Positions 27,801 through 35,412 of a stretch of 64,000 bases of DNA are shown piece by piece. The DNA lies in NCBI GenBank assembly GCA_946811185.2, contig OX328103.1:3100001-3164000 (forward strand), written 5' to 3'. Position numbers and translations under genes: made by a program. Within the stretch, counting starts at the first letter, position 1. Every line of letters begins with the position of its first letter. The stretch comes from Hippopus hippopus (taxonomy: Eukaryota > Mollusca > Bivalvia > Cardiida > Cardiidae). Under the pieces are notes generated by a model. That model had not been told where the DNA came from, searched no databases, and saw only the letters and a list, made by a program, of their open reading frames with translations.

Positions 27801-30549
27801 TGTTACAGCGATAAATTACGAAGCGACCCCGCAAAAAAAACTATCGAAAAGAATGAGCGGAAAGGACTTTGAAGACGGGAAAGGAAAATAACTGCGTGAA
27901 GGCATTTTGCCGAAAAAAAAAATTCGAGCGACTAAAAGCAAAAAAAAAAAAGTTGAGTCGCGGCGATTTTCGTGAGTCGGTCGGGTAACTCCAAACAAAG
28001 AATTTTTTAAGGTCAGCCTAAACATCATGAATTCAAATATTTGAGCCATGCTCTGTGAAAATGGGGCTTAACACATCTGCAAAAAGTATCGACCCATGTC
28101 CACGCAGGCTGACCTGGGTCGGTACTTTCTGCTACTGGTCAATTTTCTGTATGTCAAAGGACCAGTTTACCTCATGATTCAGTCTGGTTTCCAGCACTTT
28201 CTCCTTTACCACAATGTTTTCAGAAATCTTTTTTTACAGAGTCCCTATAATTTGGAATTTCCTATTGACTTACTCTGAACAAAAACTATGGACTGAACAG
28301 ATGTAATCTACCTACTAAAAGGTGAGAAGGCAACCTCTTTAGACTGGATTTTTGTTTACCCTTTGCCCATACTATCATAACCCTTTACCAAACAATCCCG
28401 GGTTTTCACAACCCTGGGAAAGAAGACTTTTTGAAAACATTGTGTGAAAAAGAGAAAATGCTGGTAAGCAGCATTTCGTCCTTTTCCCCCACAATGTTTC
28501 TACCCTATGAGAAAGCATAAGCTTACTTGTACCAAGTTTGAATGTGTCGCCTGCGGAAATGTTGAATTTGAATGATTCTAAAATGGTTTGGGGAAAAGGG
28601 TTTAGTCAGCTGATACCTTTTATCCTTTTTAAGTTCTTCCTTTAAAGCATTGATATCATCTTTGTAGTTGGTATCAAAATAGAATCCACTCTCCACAACA
28701 CCTGAAACATTTATTAAACCTTTATCAAACAATTCCATGAAGATGCTAACCTGAAAAGATTGCTTTTGAAAGCAAAATGGGAGAAGAGGAAAATGCTAGT
28801 CTTACGAACATGAAAGTTCGCAACAAATGCATAGCTCAAATACAAACCACACCTGGCTGGATTTGAACCCATGCGAACAAATATATTCATTTTTCCAGGT
28901 TTAAAAGACCAACACCATAACCACTGAGCTAAAGAGAATTCTCTCTAACGCAGCTGTCAGGTATTGATTTTATACGGGAAAGCTATGCAGTAAGGAAGGA
29001 GTGATCTCCTGTAACACACCCCCTCTTAAATGTCATCATTTTGATGACAGAAAGCCAAATTAGGCAGTAAGTCTATTAATTAGACAACAAATGGCTCAAT
29101 GGCCAATCCTGGACGAGCCCCCATCTTACAAACATGAAAGTTTGCAACAAATGCATAGCTCAAATACAAACCGCATCTGGCGGTATTCAAACCTGTGCTG
29201 ACAAATATCCTCGTTTTTTTGAGGTTCAAAAGACCACCACCATAATCACTGAGCTATTTAGAATTCTGACTAACACAGTTGTCAGGTATTGATTTTATAC
29301 AAGAAAGCTATGCAGTAAGGAAGGAGTGATCTCCCGTAACACTAGTAATAATAAACATTTTATCTTGATGGCGTGCATGTACATACCTTTTTTTACATGG
29401 TTATTTTCAAATTTTCTTACTGAATGTTTTCAAACCAAACCATAACATAAAATTTCATTCCTTGAGCCACTGGTTGTCATCTGGAATTATTTTATATATA
29501 AGTCTACAAAAAACTAGAGCTGTCACTGAATGTGACTTAATACCCCTGCCAGCGCTTTGACAGAAACAGGCAATTACTAGTATTTTGTACACAGACGGAC
29601 ACACGGACGGACAGACAAGCTGATTCCAGTATACCCCCGAAAACATTTGTTTTGTGGGGGTATAAAAATCTGATAAACCCTTCTCCAAACGATTCCATTT
29701 TTCACAAATACTAGGAACGAAGGCTTTACAAAACATTGTGGGAAAAGGAGAAAATACTGGTTACCTGTAGAAAAAGGTAATCAGCATTTTCTCCTCTTCC
29801 CACAATGTTTCAATTTTATCAGGGAGAAATTTCATCAATTGAGCCATATTTGTACCTTGCAAGCACTTTCAAGTATTCCACAGATATAAAACAATATTGT
29901 TTTGTATACAATTAACCCCCTAGGCTGCTGAGCACTACTAAAGTACTTTTTGCAGGCCGTGTAGATCAAGATCAGACTGCACAGAATGTATGGTTTGATC
30001 TTTGATCAAAAGTTCAGTAAGACTCTATTTCCCCAAAAAAATAACCTTGAAATGGCAACATTTGGGTTTAAATTATCGGCTTGGAAGTTTCATCTAACTT
30101 AGTTAGCATGTTAACCCTTTACCACACAACCCTGAGATTTAACATGCCTGCAGAGAGGGGCTTTTGAAGACATTTTGGGAAAAGGAGAAAATGCTGATAC
30201 CAGCATTTTCTCCTTTTTCCAAAATGTTTCGATCTCTGTCAAAGGCAATCATTTGAGCCACATGCAATTTGTCATCTACAAATGTCTTCAGTTTAGATAT
30301 GTCTACAATTTTATTATGTGGTAAAGGGTTAAGAGTTAACAGAAACTGATTATTTCAAAGGATAAAGTAGAATATACCTGGAAGGAGCGCATTCTCCGAG
30401 AAGTAAGTTTTAGCGTTCAGGGGCTCATAAGCCAGGGCAAAAAACCCGGTCACTCCAGCAACATAAAACAGCACACATAGGATATTGTTATACCGAGAAA
30501 TGGCATCCACTATCTTCTTGCGTTGCTTTGGATTGGACAATAAACCCAT
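6580..30549 (-). CDS. GPAA1: GPI transamidase component GPAA1 (multi-exon)
   Basis: This is the subunit of the ER-membrane GPI transamidase that helps attach preformed GPI anchors to proprotein C termini. Twelve exons run 5' to 3' on the minus strand: 30378-30549, 28617-28701, 24170-24275, 22014-22173, 19611-19712, 16119-16315, 14323-14525, 13112-13259, 12667 to about 12842, 11258-11457, 7757-7930 and 6580-6847. Recognisable family segments are the start [12 protein letters not shown] with a first membrane span ([17 protein letters not shown]), then [84 protein letters not shown], and several C-terminal membrane spans ending in FCDVP. Splice phases agree throughout except between exons 8 and 9. 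There, a donor after codon CTC (13112) does not match the visible acceptors, so those two edges are uncertain. The product is about 660 aa, close to the human protein. An acidic loop (EDEEEDSG) in exon 9 lies in a divergent region. Confidence 0.95.
6940..7260. repeat. Dispersed GGAC-rich repeat element
   Basis: Contains the tetranucleotide-like run GGATGGATTGATGGACAGAC and ends in ATATCCCCCC...GGGTGTATAATG. It is related in style to the elements at 11486-11762 and 20541-20710. It lies in GPAA1 intron 11. Confidence 0.5.
7575..7640 (-). pseudogene. Duplicated fragment of GPAA1 exon 11 3' end
   Basis: About 50 bp here (GACCAGCTTACCTACTATGA and following) match 7746-7795, which is the 3' end of GPAA1 exon 11 with its splice donor. 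The copy has point differences and no exon body, so it is a non-functional duplicate in intron 11. Confidence 0.7.
8100..9125. repeat. Dispersed repeats with ACGG-type microsatellites
   Basis: Two related units (8280-8440 and 8895-9065) share GGTAAAAATCCAGTCAATAG, a run of GGACG/GCACG tetranucleotides and the ending ATGACAATAGCTCGCT. A related end lies at about 15640-15715. No protein coding is supported. Confidence 0.6.
9219..9445. repeat. MITE family A copy
   Basis: Left end ACCCTTTACCACACAATCCT and right end GGTAACTGTTTAA. It shares its right TTAA with the next copy, which is split by the mariner. Confidence 0.7.
9561..10901 (-). mobile_element. Mariner element, inserted in a MITE A copy
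   Basis: The 33-bp terminal inverted repeats begin CGAGGGTTGTTCGATATGTA at the left and CGAGGGCTGTTTGATATGTA at the right, with two mismatches over 33 bp. A TA target duplication lies at 9559-9560 and 10902-10903. The flanks rejoin as one MITE A (9442-9558 plus 10904-11013). The element is 1341 bp and encodes one decayed transposase. Confidence 0.95.
9671..10709 (-). pseudogene. Mariner transposase (DD34D), broken
   Basis: Cut-and-paste transposase of the Tc1/mariner superfamily. The natural start is the ATG at 10709 ([15 protein letters not shown]). The N-terminal helix-turn-helix ([11 protein letters not shown]) and linker GRPVTV are intact. A TGA stop interrupts the frame at 10353-10355, after [10 protein letters not shown]. 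The frame then resumes through [11 protein letters not shown] (first catalytic Asp). A one-base shift near 10025-10035 separates it from the segment with HDNAPSHTS (second Asp) and [12 protein letters not shown] (third Asp). The last two aspartates are 34 residues apart. All three catalytic residues survive, but with one stop and one frameshift it is non-autonomous. Confidence 0.93.
11010..11238. repeat. MITE family A copy
   Basis: Starts TTAGCTCTTTACCAAACAAC, directly chained to the mariner-split copy, and ends TATAGGATTAA. The palindromic core is intact around GGTTACC. Confidence 0.75.
11486..11762. repeat. TIR element with TATCCCCCGCC ends
   Basis: The left end ATATCCCCCGCCGAAAAAGA and right end TTTGGCGGGGGATAATAATA are inverted. 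Inside are CCCAGTCGGCCATTTTGCAT, a ...GGTATTGGAGATATTGTCC block and a (GGAC)n run. A second copy lies at 57345-57598. It lies in GPAA1 intron 9, just 5' of exon 10. Confidence 0.75.
11801..12010. repeat. MITE family A copy
   Basis: TTAAACCTTCACAACACAAT at the left, TTTGGTAAAGAGTTAA at the right. Part of the left stem arm is deleted next to GGTAACC. Confidence 0.75.
12210..12465. repeat. Dispersed element bounded by CTCACCTGAG and CTCAGGTGAG
   Basis: Begins AAGAGGGCCATAGTGACCCT with TTGCTCACCTGAG and ends CATGCTCAGGTGAGCTAAAG. CTCACCTGAG and CTCAGGTGAG form short inverted ends. It is non-coding and lies in GPAA1 intron 9. Confidence 0.55.
12898..13035. repeat. Truncated MITE A in GPAA1 intron 8
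   Basis: Both termini are present (ACTCTTTACCACACAATCCC and GTGTGGTAAAAGGTTAA), but the palindrome is replaced by a C-run and A-run. It forms almost all of the short intron between exons 8 and 9, where the splice-site phases cannot be reconciled by eye. Confidence 0.7.
14905..15232 (-). repeat. tRNA-derived SINE
   Basis: The minus-strand head reads CCCTGGTAGCTCAGTCGGTA, with a degenerate B box after GATGTTGCGG. The body contains CAGCCAGTGGCTTGGAAAG and ends in a (TTGA)n-type tail. It is the same family as the copies at 21615-21965, 42960-43235, 44712-45018 and 52287-52600. The open frame on the plus strand is the SINE antisense. Confidence 0.75.
15755..16105. repeat. Two tandem MITE A fragments
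   Basis: The first copy (15755 to about 15895) is truncated in its core. The second (about 15896-16105) has the full GGAGAAAATGCTGGTTACC stem. They directly follow GPAA1 exon 6 on the minus strand, so they lie just inside the intron that follows it. Confidence 0.65.
17698..19577. mobile_element. Non-coding TIR element, CAGGGTTCGACATTAA ends
   Basis: Perfect 16-bp inverted ends lie at 17698-17713 and 19562-19577. The flanking repeat CTGTT (17693-17697 and 19578-19582) is the apparent target duplication. No transposase fragment can be read, so it is non-autonomous. CAGGG-type ends recall hAT elements, but a 5-bp duplication is short for hAT, so the superfamily is left open. Confidence 0.75.
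18464..18692. repeat. MITE family A copy, well preserved
   Basis: TTAACTCTTTACCACACAAT at the left and CGTTTGGTAAAGAGTTAA at the right, with an intact core palindrome around GGTAACC. It lies inside the 17698-19577 element. Confidence 0.9.
19758..19870. repeat. Family C palindrome
   Basis: GTAGATCAAGATCAGACTGC is followed by its near complement CAGTCTGATCTCTGATG. Further copies lie near 4757-4850, 16985-17100, 22622-22710, 29930-30015, 39046-39130, 43266-43345 and 43563-43640. They are short foldback repeats with no coding. Confidence 0.7.
20080..20309. repeat. MITE family A copy, near-consensus
   Basis: TTAACTCTTTACCAGACAAC at the left and GATTGTGTGGTAAAGGGTTAA at the right (21 bp, quoted in two parts as GATTGTGTGG and TAAAGGGTTAA). 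The 5' half carries the TTGAAAGCAGTTGCAGACGA block typical of the family. Confidence 0.9.
20541..20710. repeat. TIR element with TACCCCCGCC ends
   Basis: Starts CTAGAGCTGTCACTGAATGT with AATACCCCCGCC, contains a (GGAC)n run and ends TTGCGGGGGTATAATAAT. A near-identical copy lies at 29513-29668. Confidence 0.7.
20755..21535. repeat. Dispersed repeat with internal tandem units
   Basis: The segment with AAAGGGCCATAACTCAGTGA and ATATGCACATCTCTGCTTGA occurs three times (near 20780-20925, 21160-21285 and 21290-21430). The element ends with GACGGACGG runs and TTTTGGGGGGTATAATG. It lies in GPAA1 intron 4. Confidence 0.65.
21615..21965 (+). repeat. tRNA-derived SINE
   Basis: Same family as 14905-15232: a degenerate head (CCCTGGTACAGCAGTCGGTA), the CAACCAGTAGCTTGGGAA body block and a (CAAT)n tail. 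It lies 50 bp downstream of GPAA1 exon 4 on the minus strand. Confidence 0.7.
22195..22330. repeat. Palindromic element, GAAAGATCGAAATTTATTTC ends
   Basis: The left arm GTGAAAGATCGAAATTTATT and right arm ATTTCTATCTTTCACAAAAA are inverted. A longer copy lies at 46965-47130 with the same ends. It abuts GPAA1 exon 4 on its 5' side. Confidence 0.65.
22341..22575. repeat. MITE family A copy
   Basis: TTAACTCTTTACCAAACGAC at the left. The right end is degraded into an A-run before GGGTCAACC. Confidence 0.75.
23359..23819. repeat. Two MITE A copies in tandem
   Basis: The copies run 23359 to about 23585 and 23592-23819. Each begins TTAACTCTT and carries the central hairpin. The first core has diverged to CTGGCTACTAGCAG. 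Confidence 0.75.
24297..24336 (+). repeat. Left terminal inverted repeat of the 3.7-kb element
   Basis: Forty bp, starting GGCTGACCTTAAAAAATTCT and ending GAGTTACCCGACC. It is followed inside by a short (GGTA)n run. Confidence 0.85.
24735..24942. repeat. MITE family A copy inside the TIR element
   Basis: TTAACCCTTCACCAAACAAT at the left and TTTGGGAAAGGGTTAA at the right, with the central palindrome shortened to a few bases. Fragments of two other copies flank it (about 24603-24735 and 24942-25040). Confidence 0.65.
25127..27798 (-). CDS. Cysteine-rich protein of unknown function, five exons
   Basis: I do not recognise this gene. Exons 5' to 3': 27331-27798, 27138-27191, 26770-26951, 25693-25870 and 25127-25368. 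Exons 2-5 join in consistent phase with GT/AG sites. The likely start is the ATG at 27798 ([14 protein letters not shown]). Exon 1 needs two single-base shifts: in an 8-base A-run at 27717-27724, and near 27480. The product is about 374 aa with no signal peptide or membrane span. Visible motifs are [31 protein letters not shown], then a zinc-finger-like series [30 protein letters not shown] and ICETCKAQG near the C terminus. It lies alone inside a TIR element, so it may be a transposon protein or captured cargo. The motif order argues for a real protein. Confidence 0.6.
25973..26149. repeat. MITE family A copy inside an intron of the TIR-element gene
   Basis: TTAACTCTTTACCACACAAT at the left and TTTGGTAAAGGGTTAA at the right, with an intact hairpin around GGTAACC. 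It lies between exons 3 and 4 of the unknown gene. Confidence 0.85.
27979..28018 (-). repeat. Right terminal inverted repeat of the 3.7-kb element
   Basis: The complement begins GGCTGACCTTAAAAAATTCT, differing from the left end only at position 21. It is followed outside by TAA. Confidence 0.85.
28801..29341 (-). mobile_element. TRIM retrotransposon with tRNA-like LTRs (copy 2)
   Basis: Read on the minus strand: a 5' LTR (29341 to about 29125), primer-binding site 29106-29123 (TGGGGGCTCGTCCAGGAT), an internal stretch of about 80 bp, a purine tract 29019-29027 (AAGAGGGGG) and a 3' LTR (29016-28801). LTRs start TGTTAC. CTAGT flanks both sides (28796-28800 and 29342-29346), a 5-bp target duplication. 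Each LTR holds TAGCTCAGTGG (A-box-like) and, in the 3' LTR, GGTTCAAATCC (B-box-like). No gag or pol is present. It interrupts the stem of a MITE A. Confidence 0.8.
29106..29123 (-). promoter_or_regulatory. tRNA-Pro-type primer-binding site of TRIM copy 2
   Basis: TGGGGGCTCGTCCAGGAT on the minus strand. It differs at one base from the tRNA-Pro primer-binding site known from gammaretroviruses. It lies directly after the 5' LTR. Confidence 0.75.
29513..29668. repeat. TIR element with TACCCCTGCC ends, second copy
   Basis: Matches 20541-20710 along its length, from CTAGAGCTGTCACTGAATGT to TTGTGGGGGTATAAAAA. Confidence 0.7.
30111..30332. repeat. MITE family A copy just downstream of GPAA1 exon 1
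   Basis: TTAACCCTTTACCACACAAC at the left and TATGTGGTAAAGGGTTAA at the right. The core reads ATGCTGATACCAGCAT, one base short of the usual centre. It lies in GPAA1 intron 1, 46 bp past the donor. Confidence 0.85.
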
Positions 30550-31783
30550 TGTCTCCTTTACACTGCCTTACAAGAAATCAACCTGAAAATATACCGAAAA
30601 TAGGGCAGGGTTAGTAAAACTATTTCATCTTAACAAAAGACCTATCATTAATGATATGATACAAAACTACTATCAGTGAAAATTTAACGGTAATATCAGA
30701 CGAGTACTGAATTTTTGATTACGACCAAACTAGGGGCCTAAAGAGTACAAACGATATTTCTGACTATTTGACAAAAATCAGTGATTTAAAACGAAGCTAT
30801 GTGCTGTTGCTAATATGAACTATTTATATTATAAAACTAACAATCAAATGTGTGTCAGAATTAGAAAACGACTGAAATTCGCGTCGTGCTACAGAGCTCT
30901 ATTTTTCTCTGCCAAAAGATTAGTCACCTTACAATTTCGTACTAAGAATATTCGCCACTACCTTCAAGTCTTCAAATATGTGTTCGGCAGATAAGCCACA
31001 ATATTTTTTCCACATGATACATCGATTGAGTAAGAATGGTTCGTGCAATGAAAAAGTAGGGTAGGTATGAACGTTGGGAGTAAATAATTATGTTGTTAAT
31101 GTTTGTCATTTTAGGTATTTCTGTTTGACAACAAGAGAAGACCGGTATTGGAATTTGTTTGATTAGTTTTAAGGATCACTTTTCCTTCACATAGGTACTA
31201 GCCTAAACTTCTTTCTATCTCTTTTTAGTTTAGACGAAGCCGTATCTTCATCTTTTGTTCATAAATAGTTTAGGATAGCGAATGTCGTTAATGACGAAAC
31301 CTCTAATGCACGATACCTTAAGGAACGAAACTACAGATATTCTAAAGTTGGTATTCGGCCTTGATTATAGGATTTTGATTCACGTGCAAGAAGCAGGGTA
31401 CTTCACACTGAATTTCTGGGATACTTGAAAAATGATGACACTTCTAACAGACCAAATATTCGGTTTGAGGCATTTACGGTTAGCTTCTTCTTTACTCTGG
31501 CAGACTTTGCTTTAGTTTTTAATGAATTGTTTATGGAGTTTTCATTTGAATTTTTTTGTTAATAATGTTATCGAAATGTCATCCTGGTATGCTATCGCAA
31601 GAACTTGGAACGTTGTGTTTCACTTTCAGAAAATTCGACCCCGAGAAATTTCGGGTTTAAGTCCAACAACTTTTTTTTTTTTTTTATGCCCCCGCCATAA
31701 AATGGTGGAAGGGCATATAGAGTTACCTGTGTCCGTCTGTGTGTGTGTGTGTTAGTGCGTGTGTTAGTGTGTGTATCCCATTC

Positions 31784-32429
31784 TTGTCCTGAGCATAACT
31801 TCTACATTTATCAATGGATTTCAAAATAATTTTGCACACTTGTTCTCCTTAACAAGTACTAGTGTCATGCAAAAAGTTTGTTTCGATACGCCCAAAGTCA
31901 GGGTCACAGTTGAAGGTCAAATGTTTAAATTGACCTTGTCCGGAGCATAACTTCTACATTTATCAATGGATTTCAAAATAATTTTGCACACTTGTTCTCC
32001 TTAACAAGTACTAGTGTCATGCAAAAAGTTTGTTTTGATATGCCCAAGGTCAAGGTCACAGTTGAAGGTCAAATGTTTAAATTGACCTTGTCCGGAGCAT
32101 AACTTCTACATTTATCAATGGATTTCAAAATAATTTTGCACACTTGTTCTCCTTAACAAGTACTAGTGTCATGCAAAAAGTTTGTTTCGATACGCCCAAG
32201 GTCAGGGTCACAGTTGAAGGTCAAATGTTTAAATTGACCTTGTCCGGAGCATAACTTCTACATTTATCAATGGATTTCAAAATAATTTTGCACACTTGTT
32301 CTCCTTAACAAGTACTAGTGTCATGCGAAAAGTTTGTTTCGATATGCCCAAGGTCAAGGTCACAGTTGAAGGTCAAATGTTTAAATTGACCTTGTCCGGA
32401 GCATAACTTCTACATTTATCTATAGATTT
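31784..32429. repeat. 152-bp tandem array, about 4.25 units
   Basis: GAGCATAACTTCTACATTTA recurs at 31791, 31943, 32095, 32247 and 32399, exactly 152 bp apart each time. Each full unit has AAGGTCAAGGTCACAG or AAGGTCAGGGTCACAG, then TTGAAGGTCA and an inverted TTGACCTTGTCC. Unit-to-unit differences are few, so the array is young. It follows an ATGCCCCCGCC...GGGCATATAG block and a GT microsatellite. Confidence 0.9.
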
Positions 32430-33671
32430 CAGGCCGCGCCATCACGGGATTCCCGCAATATTTTTGAAAACGTCCCCCCAAAAATTACAGTAGCGCAGGC
32501 CGTAAGACTCACATCAGGCGCGCTCAGGTTCTTGATTTTCTCACTGCATTGTCCGATATTATGCAGTCCGTAACTCCATTCTGTTCTGTTCTATAGTGGA
32601 GAGCGTGCGTATCGTAGACTGTGTCTCATTTTTTTCCTCTTGTTGTTGCGTACTGTTGGGCACAATATTGGTGACCAGTCTGAAGAGGTATGTAAAATTA
32701 CAAGACTGCGTTTCGATTTTTTCAAATTCTTGTCGCGTAGCAATTAACAATATTTTGTTAAGCAGTCTGTATGCATTCAGTGTGTAAATGTCGTCAGCTA
32801 CGAATTTCCTAAGTTAGGAAAGTAAGTGGGCAAATTTGACCAACATCAACAACAATAATGAAAGTAGAGCTCTCAAAATAAATCTTGCTTTAAGTCCAAA
32901 TAGGAAAATTTGGGACTAGCCGGGCAAATTCACATGGTTATGAGTGAATGATTCCAATGGGTATCTATCGGGTTTGTTGCAAGTCTGCTTTGAAACTTGC
33001 AAACCATTTGTTTGCAACGAGGGTTGTAGTAATTTGCATACAAGTATACTTCACATGCATGAAGTCAAATTTATTTGAAGTGGTCTTTGTCCCTCTGTTT
33101 TACAGAATGTCCCCTAAGATTTTACCCAGGGGGACACTGGTGTCCCCCAGTATTTTCAGCCTAGGAACAACACTGCAGTTGAAGGTCAAATGTTTAAATT
33201 GACTGTTCAACCCAGTTTTACAACCTGCTTAGCAGAATTGTGATATGAAGATACAGTTTTGGTTTTTAAAAAGACTCATCCAAAGAACAATGCCAGAGAA
33301 TATTGAGGCTGCAACCTACCCTTCAACTATAGTCCAGTGTGATAATATTTGATCCAATTTGTTCCTGTCTCATAGAGGAAGTCCAACAAAGTAATTATTG
33401 TTGCTATATTTCTCACTCTCATTCTTCAAGTTAAGATCTTCATAATCCTGAGTATAAGTAACCCTCAGTTGAATGATTAAGGAAAACGCTGAATAAAAAG
33501 AAGTTAATGCTCAAAACCAGCATTTTCTTCTTTTTCTCACAAAGTTTTCTACCATATGCAATACAAACCATATAATTTATTGTCTGCATAATTGCTTTCA
33601 ACTTGGACCAGTCCTCAATTTTGTTATCAGGTACAAATAATCTTTTATCTGCTTGGCTATATATATTATAT

Positions 33672-35412
33672 AGGGCCTGCTCTGGCCTTTTTTTTTCTTT
33701 TGCCACTATTTTCGCCAATTTAAAAAACTTTTCGCCACTTTTTTTCGCCACTTTTCCTAATTTATTAGCCATTTCTTTCGCCACTTTTCTTAACTTATGA
33801 GCCATTTCTTTCTACTTTTTCTCCACTTTCCTTTTTACTACCATTTGTCCCCCTTGATTCTGTTCAGGTATCAGACACAGAGAACAAGGTTTTTTTATGT
33901 TTTTAATTTTAATTCATTTGTACAAACATGAAAACATGAATGATGAAAATTACATGATGGGGATTTAATCCTTTAGCACATGACAGAATTTTAGACACAT
34001 CCAAACCCAAAGCATATACAGACATCAATTTAATTGTTGCCAAAATAGTGGAAGATTGTCTGTGATTGTGACAGAAAACATTATTTGAAAAGCAGAAAAT
34101 GCTGGTTACCAGCATTTTTTTCTTTTCTCACAACATTTTCGTTGGCATTGTGTGGGTTGATAAAAAAAAAAAACATGGTAAAAACACAATGTAGTTAAAT
34201 TCTTTTTGAATCTAGAAGCAGACTTGTGCTGCAAGTAGACAGTATTAATTTCTTCCATGAACTTTAGAGTAGAAATTATAGTATGTTATGAAAGAATTTC
34301 TGTATGCCAACCTTGAGTGAAAAACAGTTGAATCTTACTATCACTTTTGGATATGGTTTGCTTATCAAAGAAAAAAATGAGAAAGGATTCTTATCTACGT
34401 GTTGACTCAGAAGAACATTATCTGACCATTTGGGTTTTGATTGCCTTGTAATTTATGACCCCATTGATGCAGTCACACATTACTTCAAACCCTGACATTT
34501 CTCATCAGATTACATCAGATTACAAATAATGTCCAGAGTGATGAGAAAAGAAAAAAAAAAAAATTCTTCACGGCTGTAATGAGGACCAACCACAATTTGA
34601 TTCAGAAACATAACTAGGACTTGGTAAAATTTAAAAGAATTAAACTTAACAAGGTTTACAGAGACGTAATCTATATAGTCAATAAAACAGCTGATAGGAA
34701 GGAAAAGGTGTAGAGTATTCTAAAGATAGAATGCTATAAATAGAACACTGTACTGCAGATTTTGCTTGAGTTGGCGATGTGAGGAAGGCAATTGATTGTT
34801 TTCAAGATTTTTTAATCCTTTGGTTTACCATCCATCATTGTAATTTATTAAAAAAATATTTGTAAAGAATATCTCCAGCAGCAAGAAGAGGTAATTCTGC
34901 TTTATTTTATGACTATTCATGTACTGAGAATCAGTACAGATCTTCTGACGTCATTTAAACAAATAAGCAGACGCTTTACCTGTGGGAAAAAAGACAGGTT
35001 TTTGTGGGATAAAGGGGTAGATTTAGCGAGTTAGTAACAGATATGGATCATAACACTCAGCTGTCTTGTCTAAATTGACAAAGTTGATAAAGGATAACTG
35101 GCGTCACCCTTTGTCTTAGACAATATTTCATGAATATAGCCAGGTCGGGAATTTTTTAAGGCTAAGTTTTATCGCAGTGCAAGCTTGACGAGGCAAAGTT
35201 GAGCATTGAAGGTGACTTCTTCGCCCACGTCGCCCTGTAGCTTGTTCCCTGCTTCATCCTTTCTCCACTTGTCTCGTGAGTTGAGACAAAAACTGGAAAA
35301 TTGCCGATAAAAAAAACTTTCGCCACTTATTTTCGCCAGTTAAAGAAAAAATTTGCCACTTGTTCAAAATTTTCGCATTTGGCGAAAATGGCGATCGGCA
35401 GCGCGGGCCCTG
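33672..35412. mobile_element. Degraded CAGGG-type (hAT-like) element
   Basis: The left end AGGGCCTGCTCTGGCC and right end GCGCGGGCCCTG are imperfect inverted ends. Both sub-terminal regions have repeated CGCCACTT motifs in opposite orientation (33700-33790 and 35320-35360). No transposase is readable. A MITE A (33965-34180) sits inside. Flanks are AT-repeats, so no target duplication can be called. Confidence 0.5.

Larger units (their letters stand above)
24297..28018 (-). mobile_element. 3.7-kb TIR element carrying an unrecognised gene
   Basis: The terminal inverted repeats at 24297-24336 and 27979-28018 match at 39 of 40 positions, beginning GGCTGACCTTAAAAAATTCT. The flanking TAA at 24294-24296 and 28019-28021 is a 3-bp target duplication. 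The whole element sits in GPAA1 intron 2. Its left edge is only about 20 bp from the exon 3 acceptor. It contains one multi-exon gene on the minus strand (25127-27798) plus secondary MITE A insertions. GG-starting ends and a TAA duplication resemble PIF/Harbinger, but no DDE nuclease or Myb-like protein is readable, so the class is open. Confidence 0.8.

Noticed and set aside
33440..33805. Lysine-rich open frame (MAHKLRKVAKEMANKLGKV...) as a protein gene
   Set aside because: It is the antisense of the repeated CGCCACTT sub-terminal region of a degraded transposable element, mirrored at 35320-35360.
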